Source: Riptortus pedestris
Lineage: Eukaryota > Arthropoda > Insecta > Hemiptera > Alydidae
DNA: 64,000 nucleotides
Assembly: GCA_019009955.1 (NCBI GenBank)
Contig: CM032232.1
Coordinates: forward strand, 136,668,001 to 136,732,000
Direction: 5' to 3'
Shown: piece after piece, positions 32,701-43,735 of the stretch
Layout of the letters: each line of letters starts with the position of its first letter
How positions within the stretch are numbered: position 1 is the stretch's first letter
Position numbers and translations under genes: made by a program
Notes under the pieces: generated by a model
What the model saw: only the letters and a program-made list of their open reading frames with translations
Told to the model about the DNA's origin: nothing
Database searches by the model: none

Positions 32701-32903
32701 GTTATAGCTCCAGAAGCCTCAGTTCCCACACCTCCAGGCGACACCTCAGCAGTCTTCAATAATTTTGTATAAATACCTCTCCTTTCTTTCCCATTCCTCA
32801 TTCCTGTCTCAGTAGCTGAATTCACTTGTCTTTAATGTAATTATTCTAAATTGTACTGGTGATACCAATATTTTTTTTGGAGATTCTGATAGCAGAGTAT
32901 TTA
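32701..32903 (+). promoter_or_regulatory. Candidate Gypsy 5' LTR with TATA box
   Basis: Starts AGTTATAGCTCC where piggyBac 5 coding stops and ends near TATTTAGT, followed by TGGCTCCCGAAATTC, which resembles a tRNA primer site. Within it are TATAAATA (32768-32775) and TCAGT (32809-32813), an arthropod-type start site. Without a 3' LTR to compare, the edges are inferred. Confidence 0.5.
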
Positions 32904-32940
32904 GTTGGCTCCCGAAATTCAGGGAGAAGCACTTGACAAC

Positions 32941-33847
32941 ATGCAACCATCAAAACAAAAACACACAACAACATACGCACTCACAAAGGAAGATTATGAT
33001 CACATCCCCCCTTATGATGGCAACCCGGAGGACTTAATATATTTCTCAACAACAGTTCAAGCTGTTTTTGAAAATACATGTACCGCCGATAACACTTTTA
33101 AGGCCACAAAATCACGCAAGACTTCTCACTAATGTAAAGGCATGGCTTACAGGAAACGCTCGACACTGCTTACTGACTAATGACTTTAACTCAATACCAG
33201 AATTATTAAATTACTTGCAAAAAAGCTTTCGGGACTCCAGAACCATTGAACAGTTATCAACAGAATTAAATAATATAACACCATTATTTAAGGAACATCC
33301 CATACAATTTGTAGACAGAGTCGCCAGTAAACGAGCACTCATTTTTTCACGTATTAAAATGGACGACAACCCCGACACGAGAAATTACATACGCTACAAA
33401 GACACCAAAATTGTTCATCTCGTTACTACACATCTTCACCGCAACCTGTGCGACTTTATTAAACACATGAAGCTCGATTCCTTGGACGATATCAGAAACA
33501 CGCTACAAAATGAGTGAAGACTTTACGGTGTACGCCACAGACTAGACCACAGCTACAACAAACCACGATACCCACAAAAAAGAGACGAATTCTACAGGCC
33601 ACGACTTAACAACGCCCCCACATTTCCAAACAATATGCCACATTACCAGCGGCCTAGACATTACGATTCTTACAGACACGACAGGCGATTTGACGCAGCA
33701 CCATTCAATAATGAGCCCAGAACAAGTTATGACTGGAAACCGCCCCACTGGGAAAGACCACCACAAAATCCCCAGATGTCCCACAATCAGGAATGGGACA
33801 CACAAAGACAAAATCTATTTTTTAATAGGCCTCGTTCCCCACCATGA
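32941..33847 (+). pseudogene. Gypsy gag, copy 2
   Basis: ATG 32941 begins MQPSKQKHTTTYALTKEDYD; a frameshift at about 33110 leads into the capsid-like block VKAWLTGNARHCLL..ELLNYLQKSFRDSRTIEQL..FSRIKMDDNPD, ending at 33517. The following Arg/Tyr/Pro-rich segment (to 33847) is out of frame with it, as in copy 1. Gag would package element RNA. Two frame breaks make it a relic. Confidence 0.75.
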
Positions 33848-34060
33848 CAAGACTCACAAAACACTGTTTGACTGTAAGATGAAACCCCTAAAGAGTGAAC
33901 CACATTACGGATGATGACAGACTTACGAGATTAGAAACGAGAATGGCATCACTAATGGACAAATTTGATCATTTTTTTTAGAGAAAAACGGCCCTGAACC
34001 GCCCCCGAATATTTAGTCAATTTTACCGAAATTCTTCCACACTTTACGGACAACAAACAT

Positions 34061-34534
34061 ATGACATGGTTAATTGACACAGGCTCTGCAAAAAATTATA
34101 TTACACCATCTTCCGTACCCGACGGAAGTCAAATTATGTCGGAAGAATTTGTTATCAAGGCACCCACAGGTAGAGAAAGAGGAACTCAAGTAGTTCACTT
34201 AGATGTTTCTCCACTCTTAGGGTTACAAGACAAATTAATAATAAAATTTCATATATTTCATTTTAGTTCTAAATACAATATTTTACTCGGTTTTGAATCA
34301 ATGAAAGATTTAAATGTTAAAATAAATTGTGAAAATGGAGAAATTACGTTATTAAACAATATTAACATAATAAAAGGAAAAATTATAAATGATAAACATA
34401 AACATATGGAGAAACTAGGTAGACCTGCTGAAATAAGGATACATCACACAGATACTATAACTTCAATTACGGAATTAATTAAACACGATCACATGAACGA
34501 AACTTTTAAAAACCGTCCAAATATCCCTCAATGA
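34061..34534 (+). pseudogene. Gypsy protease, copy 2
   Basis: The retropepsin active site WLIDTGSAKNYI is followed without interruption by NILLGFESMKDL and a linker, ending at 34534 after a small deletion relative to copy 1. It preserves the site into which Tc1 inserted in copy 1. Confidence 0.85.
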
Positions 34535-34684
34535 TACAACGGGAAGATGTGCCCCTAAAAGCCACAGGCCTTTTAAAACATAAGATCACACTGAAGACAG
34601 ACAAACCCATCTATACATTACCGCTACCCATCGAATTTTAAAAAATCAATACAAACCGAAGTCACCAAGTTACTCAAGCAAAAC

Positions 34685-35166
34685 ATGATTAGAAAAAGCA
34701 ATTCCCCTTATAACTCACCTTTATGGTTAGTCCCCAAAAACATGGACTCCAGTGGCAAGCCTAAGGTTCGTATGGTTATAGATTACAGAAAAATAAACAG
34801 AGAAACAGTTCCTGACAGATTCCCTTTACCCAACATAGAGGACCTCTTCAATAAACTCGACGGAGCCCGGTACTTTTCAGCAATAGATCTCGCCTCAGGC
34901 TTCCATCAGATTGAGCTGGACAAAGACTCTATTGATAAAACAGCTTTCAGCACAGACGATGGCCATTATGAGTTCTTGCGTCTTCCGTTTGGCATTTGTA
35001 ATTCTCCCCCCACCTTTCAACGGGCAATGAACATGATACTCGAAAACGTGCCGAACGCACTTGTGTATATTGACGACATTATTGTATACTCTAAAGACTT
35101 GGACTCCAACCTTACTCATTTGGAAAACGTCTTCAAACAACTGACCCGACACTCACTCACAAAATA
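34685..35166 (+). pseudogene. Gypsy reverse transcriptase fragment, copy 2
   Basis: Same RT motifs as copy 1: VRMVIDYRKIN, FSAIDLASGFHQI, LRLPFGICNSP, VYIDDIIVYS. The frame ends at LTRHSLTK, where the sequence changes abruptly to piggyBac. RT active-site residues are intact but the enzyme is truncated. Confidence 0.92.
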
Positions 35167-36100
35167 ATTACATTTTATAACCCAACAAAAGGGGGTGTGG
35201 ATACTGCAGATCAAATGTGCACTACCTTCAGTGTCAGCAGGAACATAAAGCGCTGGGCAATGGTTATATAATTTTCCATGCTAAACATTGGTGGGATCAA
35301 CGCATATGTAATATATCTAGGAAATCAGTTAGATTGCAAAAGCAGAAGACTTTCTGAAACAGTTGTCCCATGTTACAATTACAGAATTGAAATTCGCAAT
35401 AAAAAATGGTATTGGCCTATTTTGTCCTGGCTCATAGACGTTTGCATACATAATGCTTGGTCTCTCCACAAGAAAAGTGGGCATGATGTGAGTCAGTTAT
35501 CTGTAAGGAGAGAGATTGTAATAACCTTTTGACTTACTGTAGGGTGTTTTCGTACTTCTTTTATAACAAACTGTTTGAATATATAATTGATCAAACTCAA
35601 ATTTATAGTGCTCAAAAGTAATAATAAACCTAATTTTAACAAAAACAACTATACATTTTTTTTAGGAATCTGCATATTTTCTTCAATAATGGAATGTCCT
35701 ATTAGAGACTTGTGGGATCCTGTTCTAGGAATTCCTATTGTAAAAGACACGGGGTAAATACCTTTGAAAAAATACGGCCCCCCTCTTACATTTCAATAAT
35801 AACCAAAACGTTCTGCCCCGAAACCATCCAGAATATGATGAGCTGTATAAATTGAGACCAGTAATACATTCCCTAAATGAAAAGTTTTAAAATTTCCTAT
35901 GCACGAATATTTAAGTATTGATCCAAGAACATATGTGTTCCTCCAAAACTAGGAATCATTTACGGCAATACATGCCCAATAAATGAGGTTATAAGTTATT
36001 TGCCATTTGTGACGGATTTGGTTTTGCCTATAAATTTGAAATTTATACAGGAAAGGAAAATATTCTATTGAATGATGAACCTGACTTAGGGGCTTCAGGT
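35167..36100 (+). pseudogene. Mosaic of piggyBac transposase scraps
   Basis: 35167-35340 is a C-terminal piece (ITFYNPTKGGVDTADQM..NIKRWAMVI) with the third catalytic Asp. 35350-35532 is a C-terminal piece of a different subfamily (RNKKWYWPILSWLIDVC), like piggyBac 2 and 3. 35800-36100 is a decayed core with EYDELYKLRPVIHSLNEKF, carrying several stops. The pieces are in the same orientation but not in the order of one gene, so at least two copies were joined by deletion. Confidence 0.7.
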
Positions 36101-36124
36101 AATATAGTAGTCGGACATGGGTGT

Positions 36125-36836
36125 GTGTAAATTCATTAAATTTTTTTTTTCGAGTGCCTCGGAGCTAGGCGAAGTGATTAGCGGCCGGACTTCGTACAAG
36201 TTGGGGCGATGTCGGCGGGAACAGCTGACTACACTAGAGTAGTAGCAACACGTGCGACCAAAGAGTCGGCCATTTGCTCAGGGCAATAGCTCCTTTTTTG
36301 CCTTTTCTGTGCCACGGACATCGCAGTGCAGGACTGCAAAACTTCCTGCAAGAGGAATTCACATCATTTGTGAATAGAGTTTATAGACAACGACCTTTGA
36401 GCAGAACTTTTAAATACTATCTACGGCACGATAACCTCTTCAATAAACCAAAACACGACAGATATGGTAAACCCCATACATACTAACCACAATATGAACC
36501 AAGGGTATAGGGAACAACAGCCTTTCTATAACCCAAATTTCAGACTCCAAAATCTTGAACCTCGACTCCCAGAGCAATCCCAGAAAATCTAACACTCCAC
36601 CACATAACTTTTGACTTAGACAAACAAAACCAGGAACAATTCTTCAAGCGCCAACTGTCACCTCCAAAAGATGTGAATCTCAAAATACTGCCTTGATGAG
36701 GACTGTTGCTCAAACTCCTATCCGGTTCAGCACATCCAAGATGAAGAATGTCTCACAAGACTTCAAGAAAATAAGACAATACTTTTAGACAAATTCAATC
36801 ATTTTATAATAAAATACGACCTAGAACCACCCCCGA
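36125..36836 (+). repeat. LTR and gag debris of a second Gypsy lineage
   Basis: 36150-36370 matches the solo LTR at 48720-48930 (GGAGCTAGGCGAAG, AACAGCTGAC, then AAGAGGAATTCAC). From 36380 it matches 42060-42560: a gag-like frame containing YRQRPLSRTFKYYLRHDNLF and RHDRYGKP, then a run of stops. These are decayed pieces of an element whose clean solo LTR sits in hAT-B. Confidence 0.65.
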
Positions 36837-37085
36837 ATGGCAAGGTTGTATTGATGAATGACAAAGGATTGTGTTGGATCTATTATGAAAATATGCTATA
36901 CGGTAGCTAGGCAATGGAGCATATGCTATATGGTTGCTAGGCAATGAAACCTACTCTTACTGTTATTTTGTTAATAAACCAGTTGAATAATGGCGTTACT
37001 CAATGAACTGTTAGCTATAAATATTTTACTCAGGAGAAAGAAGAAGCCACGAGTATGAATCTCATAAGGAAGAGAATGTCAAGGT

Positions 37086-37705
37086 TTGTATTTAAAGAGA
37101 CGAAGAGGCTTGGTGGGAATAGCGATGAGGAGGACGCGGCACGCAGGGATCTCCTCCTGGCCAGCATCGGCGCAGAGCACCGACTGGGACACGTGCAGCT
37201 ACGAACAAGTGAAGGCGGCAGCTAATTGGGTATTCAGGCCAACTGAGACAATCTTTGCTCTCCGTTTCGACTTCGAGAAGGTGGTCAGGACTGATTGCGA
37301 GTCCTTTATCTTTTTTTATAATAGATTAAAGTTTCTGGCCCGCAAATGTAATTATGGCCCTGGTTTAGATGAAAGGTCGAGGGATCGGTTTGCTGTGGGC
37401 ATCCGATGCTCTGAATTTAAGATCGAGGTACGGTAAAGATGGCCAGATGGGACTGATCACGCAGGTGTGCCTGTAAATTCGGAGAAGCTGTTGGAACTCG
37501 CTCTAGCGATGGAACGAGCTAGGGGGAGGTTTTTAAGAACCCTAGCACCTCGGAAGGGTGTGTGGCCCAGAAGACATCCCCTACTTTCTGCCTGAAATGT
37601 GGGAGGCGGAGTGGTCATGGCCGGTCTTCTTGTCCAGCTGCTTCAGCTGACTGCAGGAATTGTTCAAAGCAGGGTCATTATACTTATGAATGTGTCCAGA
37701 ACGGA
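37086..37705 (+). pseudogene. Gypsy gag with CCHC knuckles (third lineage)
   Basis: A gag-like frame to 37436 contains WVFRPTETIFALRFDFEKV and NRLKFLARKCNYG. After a stop, a reading at about 37585-37705 gives two CCHC-type knuckles: CLKCGRRSGHGRSSC and CRNCSKQGHYTYEC. Knuckles bind element RNA. Frame breaks between the parts show it is a relic. Confidence 0.7.
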
Positions 37706-37799
37706 GGAATCGAGGTCGTTCCAAGGGAGTCCGTTCTGTAGAATTGGAGAATATCACAGCCGCCCGGGAAGATGAGGATCATACAGCTGAAGTAAGACC

Positions 37800-38216
37800 A
37801 GTTAGGAGTAAAGTTCCAAGGGCCACTATAGATGTAGATTTGAATGGTAAATTTTGCCGAATGGAATTTGGCAGAGAACGGATCAGGAACTCAGCCCCTC
37901 TTCAGAAATTATAACAGGTTATGGAAAGAATCCACTAGCGGTTGTGGGTAGGGCTAAGATCCAAGTCAGGTTGGGCAGACAAACAAAGATTCTTCCGGTA
38001 GTGGTCCTGGAGGATGAGGACGTTCCACTATTTGGGCTTCCCTGGTGCCTAGTGTTAAACCTACCTCTTCCTAAGCAGGTGACAGTGCGGAAGATTGTTA
38101 AAGGAGATAATGAACTCACACAAGTGAATCGGGAGCGTCCCAAAATTGTAAAAAGAATTATTACGGAATTTGCAGATGTCTTCTGGGAAGAACTAGGGAC
38201 AAATTGCTGGGGTTGA
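37800..38216 (+). pseudogene. Gypsy protease region (third lineage)
   Basis: ATIDVDLNGKFCRMEF begins a retropepsin-like fold, but the expected DTGS is disrupted by a frame change at about 37865. Later strands are readable (VGRAKIQVRLG, ILPVVVLED, LFGLPWCLVLNLPL), then a linker (RIITEFADVFWEELG) that normally precedes RT. No active site can be read in a continuous frame. Confidence 0.6.
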
Positions 38217-39172
38217 AGCGAGAATCCACCTAAAGCCAGGGACAAGGCCCGTTGCATTCAGTGCTCGACGTGTTCCTTTCCCTTTGCGGAAATCCATTGA
38301 AAATGAGTTGGCTCGGTTAGTGAGGGATGGAATTCTGGAACCAGTGGATCCCACTGACACGCTGATAGAGTGGTGTACCCCAATGGTCAATGTGGATAAA
38401 GGAGATGGCGCTGTTTGAATCTGTGGGGATTTTAGAGTGACTCTGAATTTTAATATTATACCCGAGAGCCATCTTCCCCCGACATTTGATGACCTGACAG
38501 CTAAATTGAACGGGTCCAAAATCTTTTCCGTCTTTGATTTGAAGGACGCTTATCTGCAGATGAGAGTAGCAGCTGACGACCAGAAATATTTGACATTTCC
38601 ACACATAAAGGATATTACAGGTACAAAAGGCTCCCCTTCGGCCTACAGTCTTGTCCGACGAAATTCCAAGGATACATGGAGAAGCTATTAGCAGGATTAG
38701 ATGTAGGGGTTCTATTGGATGATATTGTGGTTGGAGGAGCGGATCAACTCGCACACCAGTGTTCTACGAGAGGTCTTGGAGCGACTAAGGACCTAAGGGC
38801 AAAATGCAAGTTTCTACAGAAGGAAATCGGGTACTTTCCTGTTTTGGGGACCCCTACTGGAAAATATCGATATTTCGATAGATATTTTAATTGTTTTTAT
38901 TGGTATATAATAATTATTCATTAAAAGTTTTAATCATTAATAATTGGTTTTTTTTTCTTAATTAACGTATCGAGAATATCGATATATGGAAAAACATTGT
39001 ATATCGAAAATATCGATATTTTCCAGTAGGGGTCCCCATAACAGGAAAGTACCGGAAATCGAATACCTGGGCCACCGAAATAACGAACACGGCATACATC
39101 CATCTAAAAACAAATTAGCCACCATTCGAGAACCAAAGCAACCTCGAAACGTAAAGGAATTAAGAGCCTTTT
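38217..39172 (+). pseudogene. Gypsy RT (third lineage), split by a MITE
   Basis: Starts with VEARIHLKPGTRPV and continues through RKSIENELARLVRDGILEP, an in-frame TGA after GDGAV, and the motif VFDLKDAYLQM (first catalytic Asp). Frameshifts near 38600 and 38690 surround the YMEKLL block. The expected F/YxDD reads VLLDDIVV. The fingers-to-thumb sequence breaks at KEI (38829) and resumes at EIEYLGHRNNEHGI (39055) beyond the MITE. Non-functional. Confidence 0.85.
38830..39053. mobile_element. 224-bp palindromic MITE with 8-bp TSD
   Basis: Terminal inverted repeats of about 45 bp begin GGTACTTTCCTGTT and continue TGGGGACCCCTACTGG then AAAATATCGATAT. The 8-bp target duplication GGAAATCG is perfect (38822-38829 and 39054-39061). 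The interior is AT-rich with no ORF. An 8-bp duplication points to the hAT (or P) superfamily. Removing it and one TSD copy restores the RT reading across KEIEYLGH. Confidence 0.93.
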
Positions 39173-39979
39173 TTGGGGTTTGTCAATTATTATGAGAAGT
39201 TCATTCCAAATTTGCATGCTATATGCGCCCCGTTGCACGCCCTGACTCGCACGAAGAGTAGGTGGAAATGGACTCCAGTGGAACATACAGTGTTTGAGAA
39301 GGTGAAAACATTGTTATCAGCTGAAGACACCATCGTACCTTATGATTTGCGGAAGCCAGTCATCTTGGCCTGCGACGCGTCTGAACATGGAGTCGGCGCA
39401 GTGTTACTCCATAAAATGGAGGATAGCTCTGAGTGCCCCATTTTGTTCGCCTCAAGGACTTTAACACCGGCAGAAAAAAGATATTCCCCGATTGATAGAG
39501 AGGCCCTGGCCTTGGTCTTTGCAGTTAGGAAGTTCCGTCAATTCCTGCTTGGGCGAGAATTTGTACTTAGGACAGACCACAGGCCTCTGGAGAGGATATT
39601 TGGAACTGAGAGGGACCTTGCTAAAACAGCGAACTCACGTTTGGTACGATGGGCCATCAATCTCATGGAGTATAACTACAGGATACAGTACTGTAAGGGG
39701 ACCAACAATAGACTGGCCAATTTCTTATCGTGTTTTCCAAGTGTAAGAGAACCAATTGATGAAGACGATATAATCTCAGAGGTCAAAGAATTAAGGACAA
39801 TTAGGATGGAAAAATTATCATTCATTTCTTCAGCTGGGGACATTAAGAAATCATATGGAAAGGATCCAGTCTGTAAGCTTCCCTTAGATTATCTGGAGCA
39901 TGGTTGGCCTAAAAATTCGGAAACTATGAAACCTGGTGTGAAGATGTTTTGGAACAAGAGAGACGAACTAGGAAAGTGA
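39173..39979 (+). pseudogene. Gypsy RNase H domain (third lineage)
   Basis: An open frame of 268 codons: connection region NYYEKFIPNLHAICAPLHAL, then RNase H with Asp in VILACDASEHGVGAVL, Glu in DREALALVFAVRKF, and Asp in VLRTDHRPLERIF. It would degrade the RNA strand of the RNA-DNA hybrid. The frame ends shortly after KPGVKMFWNKRDE, where the integrase domain should follow but an LTR-like repeat starts instead. Confidence 0.92.
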
Positions 39980-39984
39980 GACGA

Positions 39985-40330
39985 ACCACGAAAGTGGTGT
40001 TTGTGAGTATATTACACGCTCCAAACGTGCTGACTACATCAGCATCCCTCTCAACAACCGTAACAGAGTTGTTTGCTCTATGCTGGCAATCTCTGACTGG
40101 CTTTATTTCTTTCTGCTTTTCTTTATCTCCTCTCCTACTATCCCTATTCCTTCTTCCGATTTTAGACAAGGAGAAACAGTATCCTAATGGGATATTAATG
40201 CATTTTTTATCTAATGTAAATTATTTAATCAAACATTTGCCTTCAAGCATGGAGGACTACTTAAAAGTTTCAAAGACGGGAAAATTCTTAAGATCAAGCA
40301 GCTACTGCTGAAAGAGCAATTGAAATTAGT
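39985..40330 (+). repeat. LTR-like repeat copy 2 plus tandem unit
   Basis: 39985-40165 repeats the block at 350-530 (GTGGTGTTTGTGAGTATATT). From 40166 it continues into the ATGGAGGACTACTTAAAAGT unit, exactly as at 558-860. The conserved order shows that the two repeats belong to one element. Confidence 0.65.
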
Positions 40331-41074
40331 GTTAAATGTTGAGAACATTATAAAAGGCAAGATTCCAATACCAAAATGTAAGTCGTATTACATTAATTTA
40401 CTGCAAAGTGTAGCAAATATCCAACCATGCCTGTCAAACTGAGGTTTGTCTTGTTATTTGTCGAACTTAACCAACCATTTCTAACATTCTACCAGAGACC
40501 CTGTCCCCATTTTCCATTTTCGGCACATAATTTAAAAAAAGAAAAACGGTCACAGGCTGTTTGACATCTTTTGGTGTTACGAAAAATGATATTGAAGGCC
40601 TTAGAAAAAAAAAAAAAAACTTTATACATCATTAATAAACGTGGATAGTTGTTGACTGCATAATATTAATAATTCATTTCGACAAGGAGAAACGATATCC
40701 AAATGGGAAAATGATGTATTTTTTATATAGTGCGAATTATTTATTGAAACATTTGCCTTCAAGCACGGAGGGCTACTTAAAAATTTCAGAGCTACTGCTG
40801 AAAGAGCAATTGAAATTAGTGTAGAGAACATTATAAAAGCAAGATTCCAACACCAAAATGTAAGTGTATTACATTAATTTATTTCAAAGTGTAGCAAATA
40901 TCCAACCATGCCTATCAAACCGGTTTTTCTGGTCACTAATCGGACTTATTCAACCATTTTTAACATTCTACCAGAGACACTGTCTCCATTTTCCATTTTT
41001 GACACATAATTTAAAAAAAGATGGTCCCTGACTGGTTGAAAACTTTCAGTGTTATTTAAAATTAAATCACTCAT
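40331..41074 (+). repeat. Further unit copies and a 170-bp repeat
   Basis: Contains a second GGACTACTTAAAA-type unit (about 40640-40870) and two copies of a block beginning GCAAATATCCAACCATGCC and ending near CACATAATTTAAAAAAAG (about 40418-40540 and 40888-41020). A third copy is at 43100-43230. No coding sequence. Confidence 0.6.
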
Positions 41075-41735
41075 TCTGCACACCGCAGTGCAGGACTGCA
41101 ACTTCCTTCAGGAGGAATTTACACCATTCACATCATTTGCCACAAACAAAGAAGAGCCTGAATGGGCCCAGTATAAGAGACACAGGTGGGAGTTTACCAC
41201 CGCAATAAACTTCTGTTTTGTGAGTAGGAAACAGCCTTTTTTTTTTTTTTTTTTTTTTTTTGGTGATGCAGAGCTATTTTTATTTTATTTTTACTAGTGC
41301 CAGAGATCACAAGATAAAAAAGTTCTATAGTGGAGCGGAGTGAGTGAGTGTTGAATTCCGCCACCTTATCAAATAAGACAGCTTGGCCCAGTAACTAGTC
41401 TAGCCGCTTCCCAACTGGGACACCACAGGCTCAAATCCCAGACCCCCCCCCCCATTTTTTTATCTTTTAATATTTTACCTCTATTCGTATTTTTTTTATT
41501 ATTAGAAAATTAAGAGTACATGCTATGTAGTTATTTTAATTAAGTCAATAGGGCATCATGTAAATATATATTAGGAAAATATTATTTTATCAGTAATTCT
41601 ATCCATTCTCACTTATTTTTTTTTTTTTCTCCCTACTCTGCTACGACCGGCTACACTTTATATCTCGACGGCTTGCTACTCTCAACCTTTCGATTGTGAG
41701 ACAGGCCAGCCGTAACTATTTGAAAAAAAAAAAGC
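41075..41735 (+). repeat. Decayed LTR, same family as the 48584 solo LTR
   Basis: Shares TTCCTTCAGGAGGAATT (about 41103), the GTGAGTAGG stretch and the end GTGAGACAGGCCAGCCGT with the solo LTR. Poly-T at 41240-41265 and poly-C at 41440-41455 have expanded within it. Confidence 0.6.
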
Positions 41736-43289
41736 TTTTCGGACTGTAGAACAGTTATCATAGAACTATTTAGCGACCCTAATACAAAGAATACCCTTTA
41801 TAATTTATTGACAGAATTGCTGGAATTCGTGCACTCATTTTCTCCAGAATCAAACTTCAAACGGACTTTGACAAATCTAATTAAATATTTAAAGTACCTT
41901 TAAATATAAAGGTATGCAAATCAACCACTACATTGTCACAAAATTACATTCGGATCTTGCGACTTATTAAAACATATAAAATTAAACTAGCTGGATGACA
42001 TTCAAAAAGCAATCCAGAATGATGCTGCCCATATTGTAGACAGACTTCATCAATCTAGGCTGGACTATAGACAACGACCTTTGAGCAGAACGTTTAAATA
42101 CTCTACGGCACGATAACCTCTTCAATAGATCAAAACACGACAGATATAGTGAACCCCATACATACCAACCACAATATGAACCAAGGTATTAGGGAGCAAC
42201 AGCCTTTCTATGACCTAAATTGCAGGCTCCAAAATCTTGACACTCTATTCCCAGAGGACAGCTACCACCAATTCCAGTAGAAACCACCTCAATGGGACGA
42301 TCCCAGAAAATCTAACACTCCACCACATAACCAAGACTTAGACAAACAAAACCAGGAACAATTTTTCAAGCGCCAACAGTCACCTCCACAAGACGTGAAT
42401 CTCAAAATACTGCCATGATGAGGACTGTTGCTCGAACTCCTATCCGGTTCAGCACATCCAAGACGAAGAATGGCTCACAAGACTTCAAGAAAATAAGACA
42501 ATACTTTTAGACAGATCCAATCATTTTATAATAAAATACGACCTAGAACCACCCCCGAATGGCAAGGTTGTATTAATGAATAATATAAAGGATTGGGTTG
42601 GATGTATTATGAAAATAAAGTGGTGTTCGTGAGTATATTACACCCTCCGAACGTGCTGACTACATCAGCATCCCTCTGAACAACCTTAACAGAGTTGTTA
42701 GCTCTGTGTTGGCAATCTCTGACTGGCACAACAATGGCTTCTTCTTCTTTTCATTATTATCTCCTCTCCTTCTACCCATATCCCCTCTTTCGTTTTCCAC
42801 TCTCCTTTATAACCCACCTAATCTAGTTAAATACAGCAAGTCTATCTAGTTAAATGTTTAAAGTACCTTTAAATATAAAGGTATGCAAATCAACCACTAC
42901 ATTACCACAAAATTACATTCGGATCTTGCGACTTATTAAAACATATAAAATTAAACTAGCTGGATGACATTCAAAAAGCAATCCAGAATGATGCTGCCCA
43001 TATTGTAGACAGACTTCATCAATCTAGGCTGGACCTATGAGCAGAACTTTCAAATATCCTCAACAGCACGATAACCTCTTTGATTAATTTATTGCAAAGT
43101 TAGCAAATATCCAACCATGTCTGTCAAACTGAGGTTTTCTGGACACTAGTCAAACTTATCCAACCATTTCTAACATTCTACAAGAGACCCCGTCCCCTTT
43201 TGCCACTTTCAGCACATAATTTAAAAAATATGGTCCCTGACTGTTTGAAAACTTTCAGTGTTATGAAAAATTGCATCACACCCTCTCCA
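41736..43289 (+). repeat. Shuffled Gypsy gag and LTR-like pieces
   Basis: 41745-42600 is gag-like debris matching 36380-36836. 42600-42830 is a copy of the LTR-like repeat. 42846-43035 duplicates 41882-42065 almost exactly (both contain TAAAGTACCTTTAAATATAA). 43090-43270 is a third copy of the 170-bp block. Same-orientation duplication suggests unequal exchange or template switching. Confidence 0.6.
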
Positions 43290-43735
43290 CGTCCTCAAGC
43301 TTGGCAAGCCTTTTCTTGATCGCCACAATGCTATTCTTTTGCTCTCTATCGTATATCAATACATTGTATTTAACTTGTGATAAAAATACATGTGAAAATC
43401 AAGAGAATGAATTGTTGTATTGGATGACCATGTAAAGAATGAATTATTGTATTGTGTTAATATGAAAATAAAGTGGTATTTGTGAGTATATTACACGCTC
43501 CAAACGTGCTGACTACATCAGCATCCCTCTCAACAACCTTAACAGAGTTGTTAGCTCTGTGTTGGCAATCTCTGACTGGCACAGCAATGGCTTCTTTTCA
43601 TTATTATCTCCTCTCCTTCTACCCATATCCCCTCTTTCGTTTTCCACTCTCCTTTATAATCGACCCGGTGCCTCCAGTTGCTGGGTAACCCACGACCCCA
43701 TGTTCCATTACACACATACATTCACAACACACCCT
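43290..43735 (+). repeat. LTR-like repeat copy 4
   Basis: Matches 185-545 over most of its length, including TCAAGCTTGGCAAGCC, the AAAGTGGT..GTGAGTATATTACAC block and the pyrimidine-rich tail. Confidence 0.6.

Larger units (their letters stand above)
32701..35166 (+). mobile_element. Gypsy element copy 2 (partial)
   Basis: Carries a likely 5' LTR, primer-site region, gag, protease and RT up to the palm/thumb, then stops at 35166 against piggyBac sequence. It matches copy 1 (13101-16380) closely and has no Tc1 insertion. Missing integrase and 3' LTR. Confidence 0.8.
37041..39979 (+). mobile_element. Gypsy element, third lineage (partial)
   Basis: Contains the gag end with zinc knuckles, protease, RT and RNase H, in that order. 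Base composition is less AT-rich than the other two Gypsy copies. It stops at 39980, before integrase, where an LTR-like repeat begins. A MITE interrupts the RT region at 38830-39053. No LTR of its own was identified. Confidence 0.75.

Noticed and set aside
32895..32915. tRNA gene near the Gypsy LTR
   Set aside because: Only a primer-site-like string is present; no cloverleaf can be drawn. No tRNA or rRNA genes were found in the window by eye.
38193..38754. Minus-strand frames of 108 and 145 codons
   Set aside because: Shadows of the Gypsy RT coding strand, where VFDLKDAYLQM is clear.
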